Shown: one piece after another, positions 1 through 5,740 of the stretch
Layout: each line of letters starts with the position of its first letter
Position numbering within the stretch: position 1 is the stretch's first letter
Source of the DNA: an uncultured Halioglobus sp.
GTDB lineage: Bacteria > Pseudomonadota > Gammaproteobacteria > Pseudomonadales > Halieaceae
Length of the DNA stretch: 7,537 bases
Direction of reading: 5' to 3'
NCBI GenBank assembly: GCA_905480565.1
Contig: CAJQQW010000295.1
Coordinates: 1 to 7,537 of the forward strand
Notes under the pieces: model-generated
Databases searched by the model: none
Told to the model about the DNA's origin: nothing
Seen by the model: the letters and a program-made list of their open reading frames with translations, nothing else
Translations under genes and position numbers: made by a program

Positions 1-601
1 GAAGAATGAGCACACGGCTCTCAGCGGGTCGGTCCCGCAGGCGTTTCACTGCCAGGCCAATGGCGTCGCCAATGGCAGTTTCCTGTCCGGCAAACCCGAT
101 TTGTGCCTCTGATAGAAACTGTTCGACGGTGGCCGTATCAAACGTCAGGGGCGACTGCACGTAGGCTTTACTGCCAAACAGGATGAGTCCAAGGCGGTCA
201 CCGCTGCGCTGACTGATGAATTGGGCGCCCACCTGCCGTACGGCGGCGACACGGGTCACCATGGATTGGCCTGCTTGCATGTCTTCGATACGCATGGAGC
301 CAGAAATGTCTACGGCCATCATCAGGTCACGGCCACTGTTAGGCAGCTCAATCGGATCGCCAATCCAGGTCGGACGTGCAATGGCCACGAGTAGCAATAG
401 CCAGATCAACCATAAACCCAGAAGATCGAGCGCACCGTTGCCGCGCTGACCATTGCGCTGACCTGCACTGAGCTGTTGCCATTCCGCGAAGAATGGCGCT
501 CTCACGGCGGCCTGCTGGCTTGTCGCCGGCGCTGCGAGCTTGCGCGCTAGCCAGGGCAGCGGTGCTAGCACAAAAATCCACGGCCAGATCCACTCAATCA
601 T
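1..601 (-). CDS. BatA-like VWA domain membrane protein (C-terminus beyond window)
   Basis: Only the N-terminal 200 residues are present; the frame stays open to the left edge. It begins MIEWIWPWIF with a hydrophobic segment at residues 4-18. A second, strong membrane segment lies at about 59-77. The motif RPTWIGDP follows, and then a von Willebrand factor A domain with an intact metal-ion site, DISGSM (D98, S100, S102), and a second site threonine in PLTFD (T153). The two N-terminal membrane segments ahead of VWA are the layout of BatA, which is about 320-340 residues. The family is thought to hold a divalent ion in a periplasmic or membrane-proximal VWA domain that binds partner proteins handled by MoxR. 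The start ATG overlaps the stop of the DUF4381 gene as ATGA, and AAGG lies 7 nt upstream, so translation is probably coupled. The third metal-site aspartate is off the window. Family call is confident; the role in this organism is inferred. Confidence 0.9.
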   Translation of the reverse strand, partial: MIEWIWPWIFVLAPLPWLARKLAAPATSQQAAVRAPFFAEWQQLSAGQRNGQRGNGALDLLGLWLIWLLLLVAIARPTWIGDPIELPNSGRDLMMAVDISGSMRIEDMQAGQSMVTRVAAVRQVGAQFISQRSGDRLGLILFGSKAYVQSPLTFDTATVEQFLSEAQIGFAGQETAIGDAIGLAVKRLRDRPAESRVLIL

Positions 602-1074
602 GGGGCCACCTTGTGGCGGCATATCCAGTAACGTGCGGCAGGAAAGAGACGTGATACATCGAGGTTTTCCGGAGTTTTACGATAAACGGCATCGTTAAAT
701 TCTGCGCCCAGTCGCTGGGCCTCCGGTAAATCGCGATTGATTATCTGCAGCCAGTTTGCGCCGAAGCGCGATGCCACATCGGCCCGTGGGTAAGCCTGTA
801 GCGCAACGCTTTTCAGCAGTGCGTTGACGCTGGTCAGGTAGCGTGAAGCGTCACCACCGGACTGATACTCCTGGTGCAGGTCCCGCAGCTTTCTCAGTGC
901 CTCGCGTCGATAGGCGTTTCTGCGATGACGGCGTCGCAGGACGACAACGATGAAAGCGACGATAAGCAACACGAGCAGCACTAAAATCCACCATCCCGGC
1001 GCCGGGGGCCACCAGCCAATCATCATTGGCTCGCGCAAGGGATTTAGTCCTGCGAGGGGGTCCACAGGGTTCAT
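598..1074 (-). CDS. DUF4381 domain membrane protein
   Basis: A 158-residue protein with one clear membrane span at about residues 28-46 (a run of L, V and I after PAPGWW), then a basic stretch RRRHRR that by the positive-inside rule puts the C-terminal part in the cytoplasm. The proline-rich start (MNPVDPLAGLNPLREP, then WWPPAPGWW) and the helical tail with NALLKSVAL and a late FNDAVYR motif are typical of DUF4381, whose members are about 150-180 residues and sit between DUF58 and VWA genes in MoxR operons. No enzyme motif is visible. The start overlaps the DUF58 stop as ATGA, with a G-rich Shine-Dalgarno stretch inside the last DUF58 codons. The stop overlaps the start of the VWA gene in the same way. 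It is probably a membrane scaffold for the complex; that is inference from position. Confidence 0.9.
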   Translation of the reverse strand: MNPVDPLAGLNPLREPMMIGWWPPAPGWWILVLLVLLIVAFIVVVLRRRHRRNAYRREALRKLRDLHQEYQSGGDASRYLTSVNALLKSVALQAYPRADVASRFGANWLQIINRDLPEAQRLGAEFNDAVYRKTPENLDVSRLFPAARYWICRHKVAP

Positions 1075-2012
1075 CCTCGGGACCCCCCGTAATAGGTGTG
1101 TAGCAACACGAATGGTGATTCTTGTGTGCTGGCATTCAGTAACGGCACGCCGAGGCTCATCAATTGATGCGCAAGGCCGTCACGATACGCTCGGTGCTGC
1201 ACAGCGTACTCTTGCCGCAGTTGCTTGTCAGCGGTGTGTAGCTGGCTGCGTTTTTCTCCGTCGGTGACCGTGTAACTGCCGGCGCGTGGCAGCTCTGACT
1301 CCAGTGGATCCTCGCAGGCAATCGCTGTCAATTCCGTGTGCTTGGCCAGCTCGAACAGGTGCTCACTGGCGCGCGTCGAGCCTGCACCACGAAAGTCACT
1401 GATCAGAAACAGACTGCTGCCCGGTCGAGCGATACGGCGCAGATTGCCAAGCATGGTGGCGAAGCTGGATTCCGTGGCAGCGCTGTCGCAGGGAAGGGCG
1501 GCGTTGTAGCGCGTGATTTCAGAGAGCAGTGTAAGTACGTTTTTACGGCTGCGACGAGGCCGGAGCTCGCGGTGTGAATCGTCGTTAAAAACGAGACCCC
1601 CGACCCGGTCGCCCCGATCCAGTGCGCTCCATGCCAGCAGGCTTGCAAGCTGCCCCGCCAATACAGACTTGAAGCAGTGCCGAGAGCCAAAGAACATGCT
1701 GTTGCGCTGGTCAACCACGAGTAGCACAGGACGTTCCCGTTCCTCGCGGAATAACTTGGTGTGGGCTGCACCGGTTCTGGCGGTAACTCGCCAGTCGATG
1801 GTGCGAATGTCATCGCCGGGCTGGTAGCTGCGCACCTCCTCGAAATCGATACCGCGCCCGCGGAAGTTCGATTTATTCGGACCGGCCAGAGCGCTCAGTG
1901 CGCGACTGCGGTATCCCAGGTTTAATTTTCGCGCGGGGTAGCGCAGGGCAATCAGCCCGGCCAACTCCTGGCGAGCGCCCTTGGCAGGGGCTTTGACGTC
2001 GGCAAGCGGCAT
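1071..2012 (-). CDS. DUF58 domain protein of the MoxR operon
   Basis: A 313-residue protein with no membrane span. The DUF58 signature is clear at residues 52-90: GRGIDFEEVRSYQPGDDIR, then TIDWRVTART and a KLFREE element. A VWA-like fold follows, with strand LLVVDQRNSMFFGS (96-109) and a later strand LFLISDFRGAG (201-211). The metal site is DQRNS: D101 and S105 of the DxSxS pattern are kept, but the middle serine is arginine (R103), so metal binding may differ from a classical VWA. I recall the same DQR-x-SM form in related gammaproteobacterial DUF58 proteins, so it is unlikely to be an error. The ATG lies 13 nt after the moxR stop, with GAGG 11 nt upstream of it. Encoded between the ATPase and the membrane proteins, it is presumably a cytoplasmic adaptor or client of MoxR; its biochemical function is unknown. 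Confidence 0.93.
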   Translation of the reverse strand: MPLADVKAPAKGARQELAGLIALRYPARKLNLGYRSRALSALAGPNKSNFRGRGIDFEEVRSYQPGDDIRTIDWRVTARTGAAHTKLFREERERPVLLVVDQRNSMFFGSRHCFKSVLAGQLASLLAWSALDRGDRVGGLVFNDDSHRELRPRRSRKNVLTLLSEITRYNAALPCDSAATESSFATMLGNLRRIARPGSSLFLISDFRGAGSTRASEHLFELAKHTELTAIACEDPLESELPRAGSYTVTDGEKRSQLHTADKQLRQEYAVQHRAYRDGLAHQLMSLGVPLLNASTQESPFVLLHTYYGGSRG

Positions 2013-2025
2013 GATTGGTGCAGCC

Positions 2026-2994
2026 TCAGCCTACCGGGACGATAGCGAGCAGTTCCTCTATCACCCGGTCAGGGGTAATGCCGTTCGCCTCGGCCTCGAA
2101 GCTGAGAATCAGTCGGTGGCGGAGAATGTCGGCTGCGACGGCCTGCACGTCGTCAGGGCTTACGAAATCGCGCCCCTTGATCCACGCATGGGCCCGTGCA
2201 CAGCGATCCAGTGCGATGGTGGCCCTGGGGCTCCCGCCATATTCGAGCCAGCTGGCCAGGGTGTCGCTGTAACGAGTCGGCGTCCGTGTCGCGATGACCA
2301 GTTGCACGAGATACTGTTCTACCGCGTCGGACATATGCAGTGCCAGTATGTCCTGCCGCGCGTTGAATACGCTGGCCTGTGACAGTTTGGGTGGCACCTT
2401 CGGAGTGTCTCGGCCCGCTTCAGCGCGGGTCAATCGCAGGATATCCGTTTCTGCGGCGGTGTCCGGATAATCGACCCGCACGTGCATCAGAAAGCGGTCC
2501 AGCTGTGCCTCGGGAAGTGGGTAGGTGCCCTCTTGCTCTATAGGGTTTTGAGTCGCCATAACCAGAAACAGGTCAGGCAAGTCATAAGTCTGGCTACCGG
2601 CGCTGACCTGTCGCTCTGCCATGGCCTCGAGCAGGGCGGACTGCACCTTTGCTGGCGCCCGGTTGACCTCGTCGGCCAACACCAGATTGTGAAATATAGG
2701 GCCTTTTTGGAAGTGGAAGCTGGCTTCTTGTGGGCGATATATCTCTGTGCCGGTGACATCCCCCGGTAACAGGTCAGGAGTGAACTGAATGCGCTGGAAT
2801 TCCCCCTCAAGGCCATCTGCGAGCGACTTGATTGCGCGCGTCTTGGCCAGTCCCGGAGCGCCTTCTACCAGCAGGTGGCCGTCTGCCAGCAGCGCGATAA
2901 TCAGCCGCTGTACGAGGTGGGCTTGCCCAATAATCTGCCCGCTGAGCCACTGCTCAAGAGCCAGGATATCGCTATTGCGAGTCGATTGATTCAA
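2026..2994 (-). CDS. MoxR family AAA+ ATPase, probable TTG start
   Basis: A 322-residue AAA+ ATPase complete for the MoxR family (usual length about 310-330). Visible motifs: Walker A GAPGLAKT (45-52), MoxR-typical RIQFTPDLLPGDVTG (68-82), Walker B LVLADEVNRAP (104-114), sensor 1 ATQNP (147-151), arginine finger in EAQLDRF (R167) and sensor 2 GGSPRA (R257). MoxR proteins are hexameric chaperone-like ATPases acting with VWA proteins in assembly or metal loading of complexes. There is no ATG in a sensible place: the first internal ATG would remove essential domain. The TTG giving (M)NQSTRNSD has AGGG 8 nt upstream and yields the normal length. The frame is open further up to a TTG at 3087, but the extra 31 residues (four cysteines, no family likeness) overlap the promoter candidate, so I reject that start. 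First gene of the operon with the DUF58, DUF4381 and VWA genes. Confidence 0.93.
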   Translation of the reverse strand: MNQSTRNSDILALEQWLSGQIIGQAHLVQRLIIALLADGHLLVEGAPGLAKTRAIKSLADGLEGEFQRIQFTPDLLPGDVTGTEIYRPQEASFHFQKGPIFHNLVLADEVNRAPAKVQSALLEAMAERQVSAGSQTYDLPDLFLVMATQNPIEQEGTYPLPEAQLDRFLMHVRVDYPDTAAETDILRLTRAEAGRDTPKVPPKLSQASVFNARQDILALHMSDAVEQYLVQLVIATRTPTRYSDTLASWLEYGGSPRATIALDRCARAHAWIKGRDFVSPDDVQAVAADILRHRLILSFEAEANGITPDRVIEELLAIVPVG

Positions 2995-3002
2995 TTGTTT
3001 TA

Positions 3003-3006
3003 CCCT
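3003..3006 (-). promoter_or_regulatory. Ribosome binding site that decides the moxR start
   Basis: AGGG on the minus strand, 8 nt ahead of the TTG at 2994-2992. It is the only Shine-Dalgarno-like sequence at proper spacing from a start codon that preserves the full AAA+ domain. Confidence 0.5.
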
Positions 3007-3028
3007 ATTTGTCAAAGCTGTACTGCGG

Positions 3029-3063
3029 AGCGGGCATTTTAGCCGAACCGGGCTAACTGTGCA
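3029..3063 (-). promoter_or_regulatory. Candidate sigma-70 promoter of the moxR operon
   Basis: On the minus strand a TGCACA box (3063-3058, four of six consensus bases) is followed after 16 nt by TAAAAT (3041-3036, five of six). The expected transcript start near 3029 gives a leader of about 35 nt before the TTG start at 2994, with the AGGG ribosome site in between. Position and -10 quality are good and the -35 is mediocre. Two perfect TTGACA boxes close by (3087-3082 and 3015-3010) have no -10 at the right distance. Confidence 0.4.
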
Positions 3064-3239
3064 GCCTGTCCCGCACCCATATGTCAAATAGTAAGAACCG
3101 GCAGCTGGCAGAAAGTTCCGCAGCGGCGCCCTGCGCCCGGGCGAAGGTGTTTACTTTACTGAGTCACGGGAGATGATGAGCGCCGCGCCGGAGTCGGTGC
3201 GGCAGCGATTCGCGTCTTGCGTGCTTGTGTGACACCTCT

Positions 3240-3285
3240 GCGGAAAGTCCAGCCGGGGCTGTTTCAGCAGTGCTTGGATTTCCGC
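3240..3285 (-). repeat. 46-nt inverted repeat between rmf and moxR
   Basis: Read on the minus strand, GCGGAAATCC (3285-3276) can pair with GGACTTTCCGC (3250-3240): ten base pairs with a single bulged G. The 25-nt interior holds a smaller hairpin GCTG-AAA-CAGC. It starts 24 nt after the rmf stop codon, so it would lie in the rmf 3' untranslated region. No T-run follows on either strand, so it is not a standard intrinsic terminator. The pairing is seen directly; a role in rmf mRNA stability or processing is inference. The rest of 2995-3309 holds the moxR promoter candidate and a GC-rich palindrome (CGCCCGGGCG, 3134-3143), with no gene seen. Confidence 0.5.
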
Positions 3286-3309
3286 GAAGGCGTTCTGAAC
3301 GAGAGCGCT

Positions 3310-3513
3310 TTAGAGCGCCCGGATCTTGTGTACACCGGACACGCCCGTGTATCCGTCCCATTGGTCGTAGCGTCCCTCGCGCCAACCCGAAATCCAGTTA
3401 AGTCGATGCGCCTCTTCAACATGCGGGCAAAAATCGATACTGCGTCCCGAAAGGCCGGCTTGATAGCCTCTATCGTATGCCCTGGTGTTCATATTGCGCT
3501 TTTGTCTTCTCAT
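3310..3513 (-). CDS. rmf: Ribosome modulation factor
   Basis: A 67-residue basic protein matching RMF along its length: MRRQKRN at the start, then RAYDRGYQAGLSGRS, a CP pair in DFCPHV, and WISGWREGR. These line up with E. coli RMF (MKRQKRD, RGYQAGIAGRS, CPY, WLGGWREA). The extra C-terminal segment WDGYTGVSGVHKI resembles the longer RMF of Pseudomonas (WDGMTGTAGIHRL type), so the length beyond E. coli's 55 residues is normal for this group. RMF binds the 30S subunit near the anti-Shine-Dalgarno region and converts 70S ribosomes to inactive 100S dimers in stationary phase or starvation. The ATG start has a strong AGGAG 8 nt upstream. A small hairpin (3305-3318) has the TAA stop in its loop, formed from two AGAGCGC copies 10 nt apart. 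It is probably monocistronic, under growth-phase control as in other species; that regulation is inferred. Confidence 0.95.
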   Translation of the reverse strand: MRRQKRNMNTRAYDRGYQAGLSGRSIDFCPHVEEAHRLNWISGWREGRYDQWDGYTGVSGVHKIRAL

Positions 3514-3665
3514 AGATCAAGCTCCTGTGGCAGGTGAGCCGAAAGGCCGCAGGTACTTGGCCGATGCGGCGGTTGGCAACGGTATTGACAGCTTGTAGTG
3601 ACGTGTTGAGGCTTACCGGGAGGCAAGCTAACACGGCAGTCGTGTCCTAAGAACACTGCTTCCAT
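3510..3665 (-). CDS. Possible small leader frame overlapping the rmf start (doubtful)
   Basis: A 51-codon frame beginning ATG GAA GCA GTG (MEAVFLGHDC...) and ending in TGA that overlaps the rmf ATG as ATGA. The peptide is unusual: four cysteines and many prolines and histidines, with no family I recognise. There is no Shine-Dalgarno sequence ahead of the ATG, and the ATG sits in the loop of a perfect hairpin (3657-3672). The exact ATGA junction is what would be expected of a coupled leader peptide, but rmf has its own strong AGGAG, so coincidence is the more likely explanation. Confidence 0.15.
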   Translation of the reverse strand: MEAVFLGHDCRVSLPPGKPQHVTTSCQYRCQPPHRPSTCGLSAHLPQELDL

Positions 3666-3672
3666 AGAAGCA
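3611..3672 (-). promoter_or_regulatory. Hairpin-rich 5' leader of rmf
   Basis: Three hairpins can be read on the minus strand. TGCTTC-TATG-GAAGCA (3672-3657) has six perfect pairs and is preceded by a T-run. GCAGT and ACTGC (3659-3655 with 3640-3636) enclose GTTC-TTA-GGAC and partly compete with the first hairpin. GCTTGCC-TCCC-GGTAAGC (3628-3611) has seven pairs with one G-U. A further six-pair stem (3570-3565 with 3551-3546) lies nearer the gene. They sit between the promoter candidate and the rmf ribosome site, so they would be in the mRNA leader. No known riboswitch is recognised; function is unproven. Confidence 0.35.
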
Positions 3673-3714
3673 AAAAATGGTAACCAAGTCGACAACAGAT
3701 TTGTTCTGAGCAGG

Positions 3715-3751
3715 CCTCTTCAATATAACCCGATTAAAAAAATTGATTCAG
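3715..3751 (-). promoter_or_regulatory. Candidate promoter of rmf
   Basis: TATATT (3727-3722, five of six -10 bases) lies 18 nt after CTGAAT (3751-3746, a poor -35), with a run of seven T in the spacer. The transcript would start near 3715 and carry a leader of about 200 nt. This is the best -10 in the region, but the -35 is weak, which would suit an activated or alternative-sigma promoter. Confidence 0.3.
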
Positions 3752-3764
3752 GGCAATGGTCTGT

Positions 3765-3810
3765 AGCGGTGTTTGAAAGTGGTTAGAGAGACACGCAGAT
3801 AAGCGGTGTT
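3765..3810. repeat. Pair of 9-bp direct repeats upstream of rmf
   Basis: AGCGGTGTT occurs at 3765-3773 and again at 3802-3810, 37 bp apart, just upstream of the candidate rmf promoter. It could be a paired binding site for a regulator or chance; no known operator is recognised. Confidence 0.25.
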
Positions 3811-3880
3811 AGATGGCGGATAATTAAGCCGGGCTACGACCGACAACGGCTAGCCTGCGGTCGCCGCCCGGCGCGGCACG
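3811..3880. repeat. REP-like GC-rich patch
   Basis: This part of the gap between the ligase gene and rmf holds GGCGGATAATTAAGCCGGGC, an AGCCG and CGGCT pair around 15 nt, the palindrome GGCTAGCC, and a GCCGC-CCGGC-GCGGC hairpin (3863-3877). The GGCGGAT and GCCGGGCTACG words resemble dispersed REP-type elements of Pseudomonas-like genomes. It would have to recur elsewhere in the genome to be a true repeat. In the remaining 3881-4005 I see no gene and no convincing terminator for the ligase transcript. Confidence 0.2.
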
Positions 3881-4005
3881 TCTTTAGCCAAATTGCTTCG
3901 GTAATCGGCGTCTGCAGGCGAAAAACAGCCAGTGGCGGCAACAAGTCGTGGTTATCAACGGGTTACTCGCCACAGCGCCCGACGGGGTCGATCAGTCGAT
4001 GCGGC

Positions 4006-5676
4006 TCACTGCCAAACAACGCGGTCGCCCGAGGCGTACCACGCGTCCAGTTCTGGTTCATAGGCCGCTTCCACCGCATTGCGTTTGATTTTCAAAGTCG
4101 GCGTAAGAAAGCCATTTTCTGTGTCCCATGTTTCTGCGGCGACTGCCAGAAATTGCATCCGCTCGTATTCTTCAACCTCGCTGTTTACCGCGTTGAGAAG
4201 CGCCTCAAGGCGAGTCGACAGCGTATTGCGCTCCTCAGCTGACAGTGGTCTGCTGCACAAGTTTTCTGCGAGCTGCACAATGCCATAGCATGCGGGCCGC
4301 CCTGCGCCTGAAACACAAGACAATTCAATCGAACTGTCGGAGTTGAGCAGGTTTTCGATCGGTGCGGGCGATACGTACTTCCCTTTACTGGTTTTGAACA
4401 GCTCCTTCGTCCGACCGGTGATCTTGAGCAAGCCGTCCGCTGAGTACTCACCGCGGTCGCCCGTCCGAAAAAACCCGTCGTCGGTATAGGCCTCGGAGGT
4501 AATATCAGGTGCCTTGTAATAGCCCAGCATGTTGCCCGGCGACTTGATCTGGATTTCTCCCTCCTCCGTGATGCGGGTCTCGACGTTCTTGCCCGGTACG
4601 CCAACATAGCCCGGCCGGCGTTGGCTGGGTGTCGACATGTGGGAATAGGCGAAATCTTCGCTCATGCCGTAGCCTTCGAGCAGTTGCAACCCCAGTGACT
4701 CGTACCAGAGAATAAGTTCAGCAGGAATAGGTGCAGAGCCGCTGCCCGCAATGCGCACGTGGGCGAGGCCAAGACTGTCGAGAATCTTGCGTCGCATGAT
4801 GCGGCCGATGAGCGGAAGCTTCAGCAGTCGCGCCAGCTTTCCCTCGGGCATTTTCTGGAATACCCCCAGCTGGAATTTGAGCCACAGGCGCGGTACAGAG
4901 ATAAACAGGGTAGGTCGTGCTCGATGCAGGTCCTGGACAAACGTCTCCAGTGTTTCCGCAAAATAGATACGGTTACCTGCGAAAAAAGAGCCGCATTCCA
5001 CCGTGGCCCGCTCGAATACATGGGCCAAAGGCAGGTAGGAAAGAATTCTGTCTTCGGAGGTGATGTTGAGGTCGTTAACTACCAGTTGGGTGGGTACTGC
5101 CGTCGATTCGAAGGAATGCATAACGCCTTTGGGCGTGCCCGTGCTGCCAGAGGTGTAGCACATCAAGGCGAGTTGGTCTCCCGGTGGTGATGGGTTGTCG
5201 CTTATCGGATCGTGGGCCGCGATAATGTCCTCCCATGCTGGAAAGTTGGTCGCCGGCGCAAGCGGCAGTGCGATACCCGGCATATCATCAGGCACGCCCT
5301 GGCGTAAACTGTCCCAGTCATCCAGTTTCCCTATGATGACCAACTGAGAGTCGGAATGCTCAAGAATCTGTTTAATCGTGGCCGCATTCAAAGTCGGGTA
5401 GAGCGCAATCGAAACATGTCCTGCCATCCAGATGGCAAGGTCTGCGATAATGAAGTGCGCACAGTTTTTCGAGATCATGGCAATGTGACTGCTGGGAGCC
5501 AGGTCAAGGCTGCGCAAATAGGCCGCCATTCGTCGAGCCTCGTTCATTGCTCCGGCCCAGGTGTAGTCGACAACTTGACCGTTGCCCAGCGGTTGCGTCA
5601 TGTAAATGCGATCAGGCGTGGTGCGCTCCCATTCGTAGACCGCATCCAGCAGAAGTTTGGGGGTTGAATCTGACAT
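4006..5676 (-). CDS. AMP-forming acyl-CoA ligase, long-chain type
   Basis: A 556-residue member of the ANL superfamily, which activates a fatty acid with ATP to the acyl-adenylate and then to acyl-CoA. Motifs in order: phosphate loop TSGSTGTPKG (175-184), SYLPLAHVFER (213-223), the A5 motif LLEGYGMSED (332-341, Ser where many relatives have Thr), RTGDRGEY (404-411), the hinge GRTKELFKTSKGKYVSPAPIE (421-441, typical of the FAA1/long-chain class) and the C-terminal catalytic lysine region LTPTLKIKRN (524-533, likely K529). The FKTSKGKYVSPAPIE form points to long-chain rather than acetate-type substrates, but chain length cannot be read from sequence. I chose the ATG giving MSDSTPK; a TTG 42 nt upstream lacks a ribosome site and adds 14 unrelated residues. 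It lies 64 nt after glcF, so read-through plus its own weak promoter are both possible. Likely cytosolic, acting in fatty acid uptake or lipid remodelling. Confidence 0.92.
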   Translation of the reverse strand: MSDSTPKLLLDAVYEWERTTPDRIYMTQPLGNGQVVDYTWAGAMNEARRMAAYLRSLDLAPSSHIAMISKNCAHFIIADLAIWMAGHVSIALYPTLNAATIKQILEHSDSQLVIIGKLDDWDSLRQGVPDDMPGIALPLAPATNFPAWEDIIAAHDPISDNPSPPGDQLALMCYTSGSTGTPKGVMHSFESTAVPTQLVVNDLNITSEDRILSYLPLAHVFERATVECGSFFAGNRIYFAETLETFVQDLHRARPTLFISVPRLWLKFQLGVFQKMPEGKLARLLKLPLIGRIMRRKILDSLGLAHVRIAGSGSAPIPAELILWYESLGLQLLEGYGMSEDFAYSHMSTPSQRRPGYVGVPGKNVETRITEEGEIQIKSPGNMLGYYKAPDITSEAYTDDGFFRTGDRGEYSADGLLKITGRTKELFKTSKGKYVSPAPIENLLNSDSSIELSCVSGAGRPACYGIVQLAENLCSRPLSAEERNTLSTRLEALLNAVNSEVEEYERMQFLAVAAETWDTENGFLTPTLKIKRNAVEAAYEPELDAWYASGDRVVWQ

Positions 5677-5701
5677 AGCTTCGCTCGGGACTATTTTCAC
5701 G

Positions 5702-5717
5702 AGGCAACTGTATAGCA
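5702..5717 (-). promoter_or_regulatory. Candidate extended -10 promoter of the acyl-CoA ligase gene
   Basis: On the minus strand TGC-TATACA (5717-5709) fits an extended -10 box, with a start predicted near 5702 and a leader of about 26 nt. A TTGCAA lies upstream, but only 14 nt from the -10. There is no terminator-like hairpin in the 64-nt gap after glcF. Confidence 0.3.
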
Positions 5718-5740
5718 AAAGTCGCTTGTTGCAACCCTCT

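Noticed and set aside
348..593. 81-residue minus-strand frame within the VWA gene region.
   Set aside because: It is in another frame over the membrane and linker region of the VWA gene, has no family likeness, and the VWA frame with its metal-site motif clearly wins.
3010..3087. Two perfect TTGACA boxes on the minus strand (3087-3082 and 3015-3010) as moxR -35 elements.
   Set aside because: No acceptable -10 box lies 16-18 nt downstream of either. The TGCACA/TAAAAT pair between them fits better.
2995..3087. N-terminal extension of MoxR from a TTG at 3087.
   Set aside because: The extra residues are cysteine-rich and unlike the family, the extension covers the promoter candidate, and no ribosome site precedes it.
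3240..3262. The word GCGGAAAGTCC on the plus strand recalls the GAGGAAAGTCC of bacterial RNase P RNA.
   Set aside because: Only this short word matches. The other conserved regions of RNase P RNA are not found nearby, and the word is explained as one arm of the local inverted repeat.
3217..3537. Plus-strand frame of 106 codons across rmf.
   Set aside because: It is antisense to a well-supported rmf gene and shows no recognisable protein features.
3732..3738. Run of seven T on the minus strand as an intrinsic terminator of the ligase transcript.
   Set aside because: No stable hairpin precedes it; the nearest possible stem has only three base pairs.
5677..5718. Extended start of the acyl-CoA ligase at a TTG (5718).
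   Set aside because: No ribosome site, and the added 14 residues do not resemble the family. The ATG at 5676 gives a typical N-terminus.
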